Positions 29,793 through 40,789 of a stretch of 64,000 nucleotides of DNA are shown here, piece by piece; the first letter of the stretch is position 1; the number at the start of each line of letters is the position of its first letter. The notes beneath the pieces are model-generated. The model saw nothing but the letters and a program-made list of their open reading frames with translations. It was not told the DNA's origin and made no database searches. Both the position numbers and the translations under genes were made by a program. The stretch comes from Candidatus Symbiopectobacterium sp. 'North America' (lineage in GTDB: Bacteria > Pseudomonadota > Gammaproteobacteria > Enterobacterales > Enterobacteriaceae). The stretch lies in the NCBI RefSeq assembly GCF_015762685.1, contig NZ_PEHF01000057.1:1-64000 (forward strand), written 5' to 3'.

Positions 29793-30213
29793 CTTGGTTA
29801 CCTGTTTATTTTGCATTGTTATCATCTGCATCTTATCGTGCAGCAGGATAATGTTGAAAAACATTCCTGAATGCCAAATCAAATGATAAGGCACATAATT
29901 TTATGTAAAAGGGTTTACGTGATGCGTATTATTAATGCGCATCATCTTGCGTTGAGATCTATTTTAGAAATAGGTGCTCCGAGTGAATGTTAATTAATCA
30001 ATGGCAATATAAATATTGCTGATACTTATTTTGCACTTCACTGTCATCAGGCATTGTTGACGTTGTAAATATGAGAACCTTTTTCAGCTTTTATTTTTGT
30101 GACATAAATCACTGTAAATCATGTTAAAAAAATGTTACCGGCAACGTTATCGGCCTGACATTTGGCGGTGAGTCACGCCGCATGTTGGTGGCTATGGCGC
30201 GTTTGGCAGGTGA
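29793..30213. other. Regulatory gap between the MFS gene and idnR
   Basis: About 420 AT-rich bases with no gene. It contains one GntR/IdnR-type operator candidate (listed separately) and should hold the promoter of the transporter. Confidence 0.6.
30132..30148. promoter_or_regulatory. Candidate GntR/IdnR operator
   Basis: ATGTTACCGGCAACGTT is close to the E. coli GntR/IdnR operator, a palindrome around ATGTTACC-GGTAACAT. Its position upstream of the transporter and next to an idnR-like gene supports the call. The match is imperfect on the right arm. Confidence 0.5.
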
Positions 30214-31203
30214 TTACAGCGTACCGCCCAGTGAAAGGCGATAATGCAAATCAACGTATTCAATCGTTGGCAGTTTATTGATTTTTTTAATCAATATTTC
30301 TGTTGCCACTTTACCCATCTCAAAACGGGGCGTGACTACGCTGGCAATGGCGGGTGTCGTGGCTTGCACAATATCCAAGCCGTGGAAACCGGAAATCGCG
30401 ATGTGACCCGGTATGTTAAGCGACAGGCGCAAGCACTCTTGCAATACCCCAACGGCGATATCGTCATTGGTACAGAAGATGGCATCTACCTGTGGATACA
30501 TCTGGCGTATCAGTGCCAGCATATCAGCACCAATCGACACAGAAGAGATCTTGTTGGGCGAAATTTGCATCGGTTCAAATCCCGCTTCCTGCATGGCGCG
30601 GCTATGGCCTTGATAGCGCTTGCGGTCGCGCACGTCGGACATGGAACCAAAGTAGAGCACGTGGCGTTTACCACTGGCCAGAATCGCCACCGTCATATCA
30701 TAGGCGGCCTGGGTATTGTTGAACCCGACCACAATGCGGCCTGGCAACGGCTCCAGATCCATCACTTGAGCGACGGGAATATTGGCGGAATCGAGGTATT
30801 TGTTAGCACGCAGCGTGTGTTCGGAGTCGGTAAGAATCAAGCCAGCAATGTTACAGGACAGCAGGTTAACGATCTGTTCTTCTTCCCGCGTTTTATCGTA
30901 GTTGTAATTGACCACCAGTGTTTGGTAGCCGTTCAGCGCGGTAACCGATTCAATCCCGGCCAACAGATCGGAAAAAATCTGGTTATTAAACGAGGGTACC
31001 AGAATGCCGATGCGCTGGGCGGGCGCTTGTGTCGCCTCTTTACGTTCATCGGGGGTGTAATTCACTTCCGCCATCACCTGAGCGATGCGCTGCGCGGTTT
31101 CAGGCGACACTTTATCCGGCGTGCGCAGATAACGACTGACGGTCATCTTGGTGACGCCTGATAATTGTGTGATGTCCTGTAACGTAACACGCTGGTTCTT
31201 CAT
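30214..31203 (-). CDS. idnR: LacI-family regulator, IdnR/GntR-like
   Basis: The 329-residue protein matches E. coli IdnR (332) well. The HTH and hinge (TLQDITQLSGVTKMTVSRYL) and the sensor-domain blocks LVPSFNNQIFSDLLAGIESV, FCTNDDIAVG and ISGFHGLDI are present. IdnR/GntR proteins sense 5-ketogluconate, gluconate or idonate and control the corresponding genes. The start ATG at 31203 (MKNQRVTLQD) matches IdnR. It is intact and is divergent from idnO and gntK. The exact inducer is inferred from homology and context. Confidence 0.85.
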   Translation of the reverse strand: MKNQRVTLQDITQLSGVTKMTVSRYLRTPDKVSPETAQRIAQVMAEVNYTPDERKEATQAPAQRIGILVPSFNNQIFSDLLAGIESVTALNGYQTLVVNYNYDKTREEEQIVNLLSCNIAGLILTDSEHTLRANKYLDSANIPVAQVMDLEPLPGRIVVGFNNTQAAYDMTVAILASGKRHVLYFGSMSDVRDRKRYQGHSRAMQEAGFEPMQISPNKISSVSIGADMLALIRQMYPQVDAIFCTNDDIAVGVLQECLRLSLNIPGHIAISGFHGLDIVQATTPAIASVVTPRFEMGKVATEILIKKINKLPTIEYVDLHYRLSLGGTL

Positions 31204-31632
31204 GCAGGAAAGCCCGAGTGTCGCCTGATTCAAAACGAGGATTATGCACTGCCGCTCTGGGAAAAGGAAAGCGTGTTACTGGAATACCTCTCGTAACATG
31301 GCAATGAGCGCAAAAATAATAAGTGTTTTTCGTGTGTTAGCGTGAGTCGGACGAACGGTAGCCGATATTCCAGTAGAAATACGCGCGAAGGATCACGTAA
31401 AAAGTAACCTCCTTTTGTAACATGATATTGAGTGATCTTTCTCACAGTTTTGCTGGCAATAAACCAGTTTGATAATAGGGCGTCTGGCATTGGCGATGTT
31501 ATTTGCGCCGCGGTTATTATCACGACAGCGGCACCCCACACGATCACTTATTGAGCCTTCTTTTCAGCGGGCTTTGAGTTTCTTGTCGCTATCAATAGGA
31601 CACGCCGTTCTATTATTTATCGAGAAAGCATA
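31204..31632 (+). promoter_or_regulatory. idnR/idnO divergent promoter region with CRP site
   Basis: AGTGATCTTTCTCACA (31431-31446) matches the CRP dyad TGTGA-N6-TCACA with one mismatch. A -10-like GATAAT lies at 31471-31476, which places the CRP centre about 40-45 bases upstream of the likely start point, a class II arrangement for idnO. TGTTAC and GTAACA half-sites at 31274-31298 could be IdnR contacts. No gene lies in this 429-base region. Confidence 0.55.
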
Positions 31633-32396
31633 ATGAAAGATCTTTTTTCGTTAACAAATAAAAAAGTCCTTATTACGGGTTCAGCGCAGGGTATTGGTTT
31701 TCTGTTGGCGAAAGGTTTAGCCGAGCAAGGTGCCGATATTATTATCAACGATATTATTGACGATCGTGCCCAACATGCTACCAGCCAATTACGTGATGCT
31801 GGGTTTGTGGCTGATGCCTGCGCCTTTGATGTGACCAACGGTCAGGCGGTTAATAACGCCATTGCTGATATTGAAGAAAATATTGGCGCAATTGACGTGC
31901 TGATTAATAATGCCGGCATCCAACGCCGTCATCCTTTCACTGAGTTTCCTGAAAATGAATGGGATGCGGTGATCGACGTCAATCAGAAATCTGTGTTTCT
32001 GGTTTCTCAGGCGGTATCTCGCTTTATGGTGAAACGGCAACGCGGCAAGATTATTAATATCTGCTCAATGCAGAGTGAGCTTGGGCGGGACACCATTACC
32101 CCCTATACCGCCTCTAAAGGGGCGGTGAAAATGCTGACGCTGGTATGTGCGTTGAACTTGCGCGTTATAACATTCAGGTCAATGGCATTGCGCCGGGTTA
32201 TTTCAAAACTGACATGACCAAAGCGCTGATCGAGGATGAAGCCTTTACCCAATGGCTGTGTAAACGTACGCCCGCGGCGCGCTGGGGTAACTAGGAAGAG
32301 CTGATCGGCGCGGCGGTTTATCTCTACTCACGGGCATCTGATTTTGTTAACGGACATTTGTTGTTTGTTGATGGAGGCATGCTGGTCGCCGTTTAA
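31633..32396 (+). pseudogene. idnO: Gluconate/idonate 5-dehydrogenase-like SDR, frameshift plus TAG
   Basis: The N-terminal 165 residues are a short-chain dehydrogenase with the NAD motif GSAQGIGFLLAKGL, the NNAG motif (INNAGIQRRHPF) and the active-site TPYTASKGAVKML. It resembles IdnO, which reduces 5-ketogluconate to gluconate. At about 32140 one G is missing; restoring it gives TRGMCVELARYNIQVNGIAP in frame. A second lesion is TAG at 32292-32294 (WGN(stop)EELIGAAV). The frame then runs to GHLLFVDGGMLVAV and TAA at 32394-32396. Confidence 0.87.
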
Positions 32397-32421
32397 GCAC
32401 GCGGTGTAACAAGGAGCCGTT

Positions 32422-32949
32422 ATGGCAGGACAATGCGTGGTGATCATGGGCGTATCCAGCACGGGAAAATCGAGCGTGGGTGCGCAGTTGGCGCAGCGGT
32501 TAGGGGCCAAGTTCATTGATGGTGACGATCTGCACCCGCGTCACAATATTCTCAAGATGTCACAGGGGCAGGCGCTGAATGATGATGACCGTGAACCTTG
32601 GCTTGAGCGGTTGAACGATGTGATCTTCAGTCTGCAACAAAAGAATGAGACAGGCATTCTGGTCTGTTCATCGCTGAAAAAACGCTACCGCGATCGGCTG
32701 AGGAAGGAAAATCACGGTATTACCTTTCTCTGGCTGACGGGGGATTACACGCTGGTGTTAGCGCGTATGCAGCAGCGTAAAGGCCATTTCATGCCAGAAA
32801 GTTTGCTCAAAATCCAGTTTATGGCGCTCGAAACGCCACAGGCGGACGAACCGGATGTGGTGGCGGTAGATATCGCTGTACCCGTCGACGGTGTGGTACA
32901 GCGCTGCATCAATGCGCTGACGCCTGAGCGATTACCCGTTGCCGGTTAA
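32422..32949 (+). CDS. Gluconokinase (GntK/IdnK family)
   Basis: The 175-residue kinase phosphorylates gluconate to 6-phosphogluconate. The P-loop is GVSSTGKSS, and DGDDLHPRHNILKMSQGQ with DDDREPWLERLN are the family's substrate blocks. It lies 25 bases after idnO in the same operon and is intact, although the dehydrogenase and transporter of the set are broken. I cannot tell GntK from IdnK by sequence alone. Confidence 0.9.
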   Translation: MAGQCVVIMGVSSTGKSSVGAQLAQRLGAKFIDGDDLHPRHNILKMSQGQALNDDDREPWLERLNDVIFSLQQKNETGILVCSSLKKRYRDRLRKENHGITFLWLTGDYTLVLARMQQRKGHFMPESLLKIQFMALETPQADEPDVVAVDIAVPVDGVVQRCINALTPERLPVAG

Positions 32950-32954
32950 TAAAA

Positions 32955-32980
32955 AAGGGCGCAGCGATAGCTGCGCCCTT
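32955..32980. terminator. Bidirectional terminator between gntK and glpK
   Basis: AAGGGCGCAGC (32955-32965) pairs perfectly with GCTGCGCCCTT (32970-32980) around GATA, with A's before and a T-rich stretch after. It separates two convergent genes. Confidence 0.88.
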
Positions 32981-32999
32981 GCGGTTTTCCCTACGGGAA

Positions 33000-34571
<1,572 letters not shown>

Positions 34572-35387
34572 TCAGTACGCTGCGTTTCTTTGTACATCGC
34601 AAGGCAAATTACGGCCAATGAGGGCACGGTAGCCGAAAGCACCCAGGCATGCCCCAACGATTGGTCCGAAAATCGGCAAGAGGAAATACGGAATATCACG
34701 CGCGCCGGTGAAGGCCACTTGTCCCCAGTCTGCCAGATAGGCAAACAGCTTCGGACCGAAGTCACGTGCGGGGTTTAACGCAAACCCGTTCAACGGACCC
34801 ATGGAGGCACCAATTATTGCTATCAGGATACCGATCAGCAGCGGCGCTAACGGACCGCGTGGCACGCCGTTGCCATCGTCGGTGAGCGCCAGAATCAAAC
34901 ACATCAGTACGGCGGTGATGACCATTTCCACCACAAAGGCCTGGAATACAGAAATCTGCGGATGCGGGTATGTCGAGAACGTGCCCGCCAGATTTAAACT
35001 TTCCACACTACAGCGCACGATGTTGTGAGTCTGTTCAAAATCTGCGAACAAATTGTGATAAAGACCGTACACCAACGCGGCGGCGCAGAATGCACCTGCT
35101 ACCTGCGCAATGATGTAAGGAATCACCTTGCGCGCGTCGAAGCAGGCAAACAGCCACAGGGCGATGGTAACTGCCGGGTTAAGGCGGGCACCGGAAATAG
35201 CCGCAGTCAGGTAGACTGCCATGGCGACGCCTAAACCCCAGACAGCGCTGATTTCCCATTGACCAAAGCTGGCACCGGCAAGTTTTAATGCTGCCACGCA
35301 ACCTACTCCAAAGAAGATTAGCAGACCGGTGCCGAGAAACTCGGCGATACATTGGCCTTTTAAGGTTGGCACTCTCGATTGACTCAT
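34572..35387 (-). CDS. glpF: Glycerol uptake facilitator, altered C-terminal tail
   Basis: An aquaglyceroporin with six membrane segments and both NPA-type motifs (GARLNPAVT and FALNPARDFGPK), letting glycerol enter by diffusion. The body matches E. coli GlpF. After RNLPCDV the tail reads QRNAAY and stops, while the adjacent frame reads KETQRTEAR, so a two-base loss near 34600 has probably shortened the cytoplasmic tail by a few residues. The channel itself should work. It lies just upstream of glpK in one operon. Confidence 0.92.
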   Translation of the reverse strand: MSQSRVPTLKGQCIAEFLGTGLLIFFGVGCVAALKLAGASFGQWEISAVWGLGVAMAVYLTAAISGARLNPAVTIALWLFACFDARKVIPYIIAQVAGAFCAAALVYGLYHNLFADFEQTHNIVRCSVESLNLAGTFSTYPHPQISVFQAFVVEMVITAVLMCLILALTDDGNGVPRGPLAPLLIGILIAIIGASMGPLNGFALNPARDFGPKLFAYLADWGQVAFTGARDIPYFLLPIFGPIVGACLGAFGYRALIGRNLPCDVQRNAAY

Positions 35388-35480
35388 AATGGTTTCCTGT
35401 TTACGGGGCTACAGAGTAATGTTCAGGCCGCTGACATAGAGCGACCCTGTATAAATGTGTGGACGATGTGAATTTATCAT

Positions 35481-35500
35481 TAATGTTCGAAAACGAGAAA
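35481..35500. promoter_or_regulatory. GlpR operator upstream of glpFK
   Basis: TAATGTTCGAAAACGAGAAA matches the GlpR operator consensus, built on a TTCG-N4-CGAA core, about 95 bases upstream of the glpF start. GlpR is the glycerol-3-phosphate repressor. A second weaker TTGTTCGTCA stretch lies at 35520-35530. Confidence 0.6.
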
Positions 35501-35914
35501 TATTGAAATCAAAATGTGTGTTGTTCGTCATAAAAATGAGCGTATTCGCCTATCAAAGCGCCGCTGTACGGTTACTTACGCCCGTTTCATGTTAATGACG
35601 GCGTTAACGTTGTTAACATGAGCGCGAGTGGGCAAAAGGGTAGCGTGCAAATTATTACGCAAGCAAGCACGTAATTTCAGTTTGTACTGATTGTTGCGTT
35701 TAAAAAACGATCAAGACTTCCATCAGAGTGGATGGCTGCTAGACAGCGCCCTGACAGCCCCATACAATTTACCGATACACTGAACGAAAGAGGCGTGCTC
35801 GTGGAGTGCCATCCTAAACGCAAGCGTGATAGCGAGCGTATGTGAAGCGGGATTGGCATGGGAAGGGGAGATAGTACGCCTCATTGGTGCCTTGCGATTA
35901 AAAGGGGTTGAAGA
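35501..35914. other. Intergenic region between glpF and zapB promoters
   Basis: It contains an eight-bp inverted repeat, CATGTTAA (35588-35595) and TTAACATG (35613-35620), with GTTAAC motifs inside. The remaining open frames have no recognisable product. zapB has GGGGTTGAAGA upstream of its start. Confidence 0.55.
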
Positions 35915-36154
35915 ATGTCATTTGAAGTGTTTGAGAAACTGGAAGCCAAAGTTCAACAAGCAATTGATACTATTACATTATTGCAAATGGAAATCGAAGA
36001 GCTGAAGGAAAAGAACGATCAGTTGAGCCAGGAAGTGCAACAGGCCGCTGAATCCCGTGAAACGCTGGTGCGTGAAAACGAACACTTGAAAGAAGAACAG
36101 TTTATCTGGCAGGAACGCCTGCGCGCGCTGTTGGGCAAGATGGAAGAAGTCTAA
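35915..36154 (+). CDS. zapB: Cell division protein ZapB
   Basis: The 79-residue protein is an almost uninterrupted coiled coil ([34 protein letters not shown]). ZapB binds ZapA and helps order the Z-ring. Length and sequence match the family. It is intact, stands alone, and is followed by a strong terminator. Confidence 0.95.
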   Translation: MSFEVFEKLEAKVQQAIDTITLLQMEIEELKEKNDQLSQEVQQAAESRETLVRENEHLKEEQFIWQERLRALLGKMEEV

Positions 36155-36172
36155 GCGAGAAACGCAAAAGTC

Positions 36173-36199
36173 AAAAAAGGGCGCACTGCGCCCTTTTTT
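36173..36199. terminator. zapB/rraA bidirectional terminator
   Basis: AAAAAAGGGCGCA and TGCGCCCTTTTTT form a GC-rich stem flanked by A and T runs between convergent zapB and rraA. Confidence 0.85.
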
Positions 36200-36219
36200 A
36201 TCAATATGCTACTGTCGAA

Positions 36220-36747
<528 letters not shown>

Positions 36748-36812
36748 TTAAAGGCAAGTGTTGGCAAAATCATCAAATGTTAACTTGATGCGTATCAGTA
36801 AATACTCACCGC

Positions 36813-37726
36813 TTAGCTGAGCATCACACCCACAGCAAACAGCAAATTGGTCAGCAGCGCACCCTTTACGGTTTTTTCCAGCATGGGACGCATGCTGAAC
36901 GGACTGATTTCACGGCGCACATAGGCTGCCTGCTTGAGCAGTAGCGGCAGGGTCAGGATAAACAGCCAGCCAGCGTGTGCAGATAAAACATGGCAAACAG
37001 GGCCAGACACAGCGGCGCGGTCAGCAACAGCAGGGAATGGTAGCACCGGGCACGCTGCGCACCGAGGCGAACGGCCAGCGTGTTTTTACCACTGAGACGA
37101 TCGTTGTCGATATCGCGCAAACTGTTGATGTTCAGCACCGCAGTAGCGAGCAGGCCACAGGCGGTGGCGGGCAGCATAACGATGCTGTCAAAATGGCCGG
37201 TTTGCAGGTAATAGGAGCCTGCGACGCTGAGCCAGCCAAAGAAAATCATGACGGATATGTCCCCCAGTCCCATATAACCGTAGGGTTTGTTGCCCACGGT
37301 ATAGCTAATGGCGGCGACCATCGCCAGCACCCCGAGGATCAGAAAGCCGATGATATCCGACGGTTTTTCGCACGCCATGATGACCAGCGACAGCCCGGAC
37401 ACGATGGTCAGGACCACGGTGACGATCAGCGCCATGAGCAACTGCGACAGCGAGATAACGCCAGTTTGGATGCCGCGCAAAGGCCCGATACGGGTTTCGG
37501 TATCGCTGCCTTTTACCGCATCACCGTAATCGTTCGCCAGATTGGAGAGGATTTGCAGCAGTCCGGCGGTCAGTAGCGCCAGCAGAGCGATACCCGGTTT
37601 AAAATTGTTGTGCCAGCTGGCGATGGCGGAGCCCGTCACAATGGGCGCAAACGCTAATGGAAGCGTTTTCGGACGCAAGCTGTCCAGCCAGGCTTTGGTT
37701 TTGCTGCTTTGGGTTGATAAGATCAT
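36813..37726 (-). pseudogene. menA: DHNA octaprenyltransferase MenA, frameshifted
   Basis: MenA attaches the prenyl chain in menaquinone synthesis at the inner membrane. Residues 1-245 are intact, with the UbiA-type Asp motif LANDYGDAVKGSDTETR and the second motif NINSLRDIDNDRLSGKNTLA. At about 36975-36985 the frame shifts: after LFAMFYL it should continue HAGWLFILTLPLL, which is found in another frame and runs through MRPMLEKTVKGALLTNLLF to 36813. The loss removes the last membrane helices, so menaquinone synthesis is probably lost. Confidence 0.86.
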
Positions 37727-37810
37727 GATATGTTTCTTTTTTTCAATGCAATGTCTGTCGCATGCATGTGTGAATGAGAAGTCCAGTCCATGAGCGCTGG
37801 CCAGAAACGC

Positions 37811-37836
37811 AAATGGGAGGCATCAGCCTCCCATCA
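37811..37836 (-). terminator. hslVU terminator
   Basis: TGGGAGGC (37814-37821) pairs with GCCTCCCA (37826-37833) around ATCA, and the minus-strand side continues into a T-containing stretch. It lies about 50 bases past the hslU stop. Confidence 0.65.
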
Positions 37837-37884
37837 TTTGCCAAACAGAGCGTTTGCGCAACAGGACAATCCGAATTGTAGGGA

Positions 37885-39216
37885 TTATAAGATAAAACGG
37901 CTCAGATCTTCATCTGCTACGAGCTCGTCAAGATGACTACGCACGTATTCTGCGTCCACGGTAACAGTTTGACCGTTCATTTCGCTGGCATCGTAAGAGA
38001 TCTCTTCGATCAAACGCTCCAAAACAGTGTGCAGACGACGTGCGCCGATGTTCTCGGTGCGCTCGTTGACCTGCCAGGCCGCTTCGGCAATCCGGCGAAT
38101 GCCGTCCGTCGTGAAGACGATATCCACGCCTTCCGTCGCCAGCAACGCTTTGTACTGTTCGGTCAGTGATGCGCTGGGCTCCGTCAGGATGCGTTCGAAA
38201 TCTTCCGTGGTCAGCGCTTGCAGCTCAACGCGGATAGGTAAACGCCCTTGCAGCTCGGGGATCAGATCTGACGGGCTGGAGACCTGGAACGCACCGGAGG
38301 CGATAAACAGGATATGATCGGTTTTCACCATGCCGTGTTTGGTAGAGATCGTACAGCCTTCCACCTGCGGCAGCAGATCGCGCTGTACCCCTTCACGAGA
38401 GACGTCCGGGCCAGAAGTTTCCCCGCGTTTGCAGATTTTGTCGATCTCATCGATAAACACGATACCGTGTTGCTCAACGGACTCGATAGCCTGCTGTTTC
38501 AGCTCTTCTGGGTTCACCAGTTTGGCGGCTTCTTCTTCGACCAGCAGCTTGAAGGCATCTTTGATTTTCATCTTGTGCGCTTTCTGCTTTTGACCTGCCA
38601 GATTCTGGAACATGGACTGCAACTGATTGGTCATTTCTTCCATGCCGGGAGGGGCCATGATTTCAACGCCCATCGGGGTAGCTGCCAGATTGATTTCAAT
38701 TTCTTTGTCGTCTAACTGCCCTTCACGCAATTTTTTGCGGAAGGCCTGACGCGCCGCAGAAGGTTCTTGCGGCTCTTCCGGCTGACCCCAGTTATTTTTT
38801 GCTGGGGGAATCAGCGCATCCAGAATGCGTTCTTCGGCCATCTCTTCAGCGCGGAAGCGGTTTTTTTCCAGCGATTGTTGGCGCATTATTTTGATGGCCG
38901 CATCCGTCAGATCGCGGATGATGGAGTCGACTTCCTTACCAACATAGCCGACTTCAGTGAATTTAGTGGCTTCCACTTTGATAAACGGGGCGTTGGCCAG
39001 TTTGGCCAGACGACGGGCAATCTCAGTTTTACCGACACCGGTCGGCCCGATCATCAGGATGTTCTTGGGTGTCACTTCATTGCGTAACGCGTCGGAAAGC
39101 TGCATACGGCGCCAGCGGTTACGCAATGCGATTGCCACCGCACGTTTGGCCTTGTGCTGACCGATGATGTAGCTGTCGAGCTCGCTAACGATTTCGCGCG
39201 GGGTCATTTCAGACAT
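37885..39216 (-). CDS. hslU: HslU ATPase (ClpY)
   Basis: The 443-residue AAA+ ATPase has the exact length of E. coli HslU. It unfolds substrates for the HslV protease. Walker [18 protein letters not shown], Walker [12 protein letters not shown] and the C-terminal tail ending LSRFIL, which docks into HslV, are visible, with the I-domain between. It lies 11 bases after hslV in one operon. It is intact. Confidence 0.97.
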   Translation of the reverse strand: MSEMTPREIVSELDSYIIGQHKAKRAVAIALRNRWRRMQLSDALRNEVTPKNILMIGPTGVGKTEIARRLAKLANAPFIKVEATKFTEVGYVGKEVDSIIRDLTDAAIKIMRQQSLEKNRFRAEEMAEERILDALIPPAKNNWGQPEEPQEPSAARQAFRKKLREGQLDDKEIEINLAATPMGVEIMAPPGMEEMTNQLQSMFQNLAGQKQKAHKMKIKDAFKLLVEEEAAKLVNPEELKQQAIESVEQHGIVFIDEIDKICKRGETSGPDVSREGVQRDLLPQVEGCTISTKHGMVKTDHILFIASGAFQVSSPSDLIPELQGRLPIRVELQALTTEDFERILTEPSASLTEQYKALLATEGVDIVFTTDGIRRIAEAAWQVNERTENIGARRLHTVLERLIEEISYDASEMNGQTVTVDAEYVRSHLDELVADEDLSRFIL

Positions 39217-39227
39217 GATGTCATTCC

Positions 39228-39758
39228 TTACGCCTTGGAGGCTAATTCTTCAATCGTGTGGAACTGATTGGTGTAGATGCAGATATCGCCTGCGATACCC
39301 AGCGACTTTTCAACAATCTCGCGCGCGCTGAGCTCGGTGTTCTCCAGCAGCGCTCTGGCTGCGGCTTGCGCATACGGGCCGCCAGAACCGATAGCAATCA
39401 AATCGTTTTCCGGTTGAATTACATCGCCGTTACCGGTGATGATAAGCGACGCGTTTTCGTCTGCGACGGCCAGCAGAGCCTCCAGACGGCGTAGCATACG
39501 GTCGGTGCGCCAGTCTTTTGCCAATTCCACGGCAGCCTTGACCAGGTGGCCTTGATGCAGTTCCAGCTTGCGTTCAAACATCTCGAACAGCGTAAAGGCG
39601 TCAGCGGTGCCGCCCGCAAAGCCCGAGATCACGTTGTCGTTGTACAGGCGGCGTACTTTGCGCACGTTGCCCTTCATGACCGTGTTTCTCAATGTGGCTT
39701 GGCCGTCGCCGCCAATCACCACGTGGCCGTTGCGACGTACACTTACTATAGTTGTCAC
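39228..39758 (-). CDS. hslV: HslV peptidase (ClpQ)
   Basis: The 176-residue threonine peptidase of the proteasome-like HslUV complex. The catalytic Thr follows the start Met ([20 protein letters not shown]), and [12 protein letters not shown] and [20 protein letters not shown] are family blocks. It is the first gene of the heat-shock operon hslVU. It is intact. Confidence 0.97.
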   Translation of the reverse strand: MTTIVSVRRNGHVVIGGDGQATLRNTVMKGNVRKVRRLYNDNVISGFAGGTADAFTLFEMFERKLELHQGHLVKAAVELAKDWRTDRMLRRLEALLAVADENASLIITGNGDVIQPENDLIAIGSGGPYAQAAARALLENTELSAREIVEKSLGIAGDICIYTNQFHTIEELASKA

Positions 39759-39789
39759 GCGTCAATCCCCGCTAGATAAGGAAAAAGAA

Positions 39790-39807
39790 CCCCACAATGC
39801 TGTGGGG
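39790..39807 (-). promoter_or_regulatory. Stem-loop in the hslVU leader
   Basis: CCCCACA (39790-39796) and TGTGGGG (39801-39807) form a perfect seven-bp stem with a four-base loop. It falls near the 5' end of the hslVU transcript predicted from the sigma-32 promoter. In E. coli a similar leader stem-loop stabilises hslVU mRNA, as I recall. On the minus strand it is followed by TTCTTTTT, so it may also end the ftsN transcript. Confidence 0.6.
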
Positions 39808-39821
39808 CATATTAATGTTGT

Positions 39822-39850
39822 AGATGGGGGACCGCTTAGGAGTTTTCAAC
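39822..39850 (-). promoter_or_regulatory. Sigma-32 heat-shock promoter of hslVU
   Basis: On the minus strand GTTGAAAA (39843-39850) and CCCCATCT (39822-39829) match the sigma-32 -35 and -10 elements with a 13-base spacer. The promoter overlaps the last bases of ftsN and lies about 65 bases upstream of the hslV start, as in E. coli. Confidence 0.8.
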
Positions 39851-40709
39851 CCCCGGCAGCGAGAGGAATGCAGTTTGCTGCGCCAGCGTCTTTCAGGCGC
39901 GATAACATTTTGTCGGCGGTGGCGCGATCTTTATACGGCCCTAACGTGATGCGATTCCAGCCGCCACTGCTGGCGATGCGGCTTTCGATACCGGCAAAAG
40001 CCAACTGTGCGCGTACTGATTCTGCCGGTTCCAGCGTTTTAAACGAACCACACTGTACCATCCAGCGCTGTGCTTTTTCTGGTTTGGGCGTTTCCGGCTG
40101 CTTCGTGGTTTCCACCTGTTTTGTCGTTTCCTGCTTAGGTGTAGCGGGCTGTGTCGCGGGGGCAGTAACGGGCGCACGCGTACTCACGGGCGGCTGCGTC
40201 ACCGTCGGCGTGGTTGCTACCGGCGGTACCACGACGGTTTTGGGCGCGGTGATGGTGACCTGGGAGCGAGGCACCGGCGTTTGATCGTTATAAGGCACTT
40301 CTGACAGCTGCGTCGGTGCACGGCGCATATCCTCCTGCATCTGCTCTAGCAGTTGGCGTTGTTCTTGCGTGAGTTGGACCGGTGATTTGATTTCTCCACC
40401 GGAATTGGGTGCCGTTGGCTCAGGAACGCCCAACTGACGATTCTCCAGTTCTTTAATATAACGCCAGCGCTCTTCCGGCTTCGGTGGCAGACCATTGCCG
40501 TTGTTGGTGGCGCTGCGCGGTAGCACTGGCGACTCAGCAGGCTTGTTGTTGGCGATAAAATAGAGCCCGCCCGCGAAGGTCACCAGAACGGCAACAGCCA
40601 GCATTATCATGAGCTTAGAGACGCTAGACGAAGAGCTACCTCTTCGACTGGTTGTCTTTTTTCGTCGCGCGCCTGAGCGCCCACGGCTGACGTAATCTCG
40701 TTGTGCCAC
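39846..40709 (-). CDS. ftsN: Cell division protein FtsN
   Basis: The 287-residue bitopic membrane protein triggers constriction. It has a basic cytoplasmic start (MAQRDYVSRGRSGARRKK), one membrane helix (LMIMLAVAVLVTFAGGLYFI, about residues 33-52), the three short periplasmic helices with the essential RWRYIKELENRQ region, a Pro/Thr-rich linker and a C-terminal SPOR domain (RWMVQCGSFKTLEPAESVRA) that binds denuded peptidoglycan. It is intact; the linker is a little shorter than in E. coli (319 residues). Confidence 0.95.
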   Translation of the reverse strand: MAQRDYVSRGRSGARRKKTTSRRGSSSSSVSKLMIMLAVAVLVTFAGGLYFIANNKPAESPVLPRSATNNGNGLPPKPEERWRYIKELENRQLGVPEPTAPNSGGEIKSPVQLTQEQRQLLEQMQEDMRRAPTQLSEVPYNDQTPVPRSQVTITAPKTVVVPPVATTPTVTQPPVSTRAPVTAPATQPATPKQETTKQVETTKQPETPKPEKAQRWMVQCGSFKTLEPAESVRAQLAFAGIESRIASSGGWNRITLGPYKDRATADKMLSRLKDAGAANCIPLAAGG

Positions 40710-40789
40710 TGTCGTTTCGCTACAAATGAAATGAAAGATTTAGGGAGCATGTTACTGAACCCTAAAAACTTTGACCAGCACCGGAATTC

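Noticed and set aside
35677-35859. 60-residue minus-strand ORF between glpF and zapB
   Set aside because: No recognisable features and it lies in a promoter gap.
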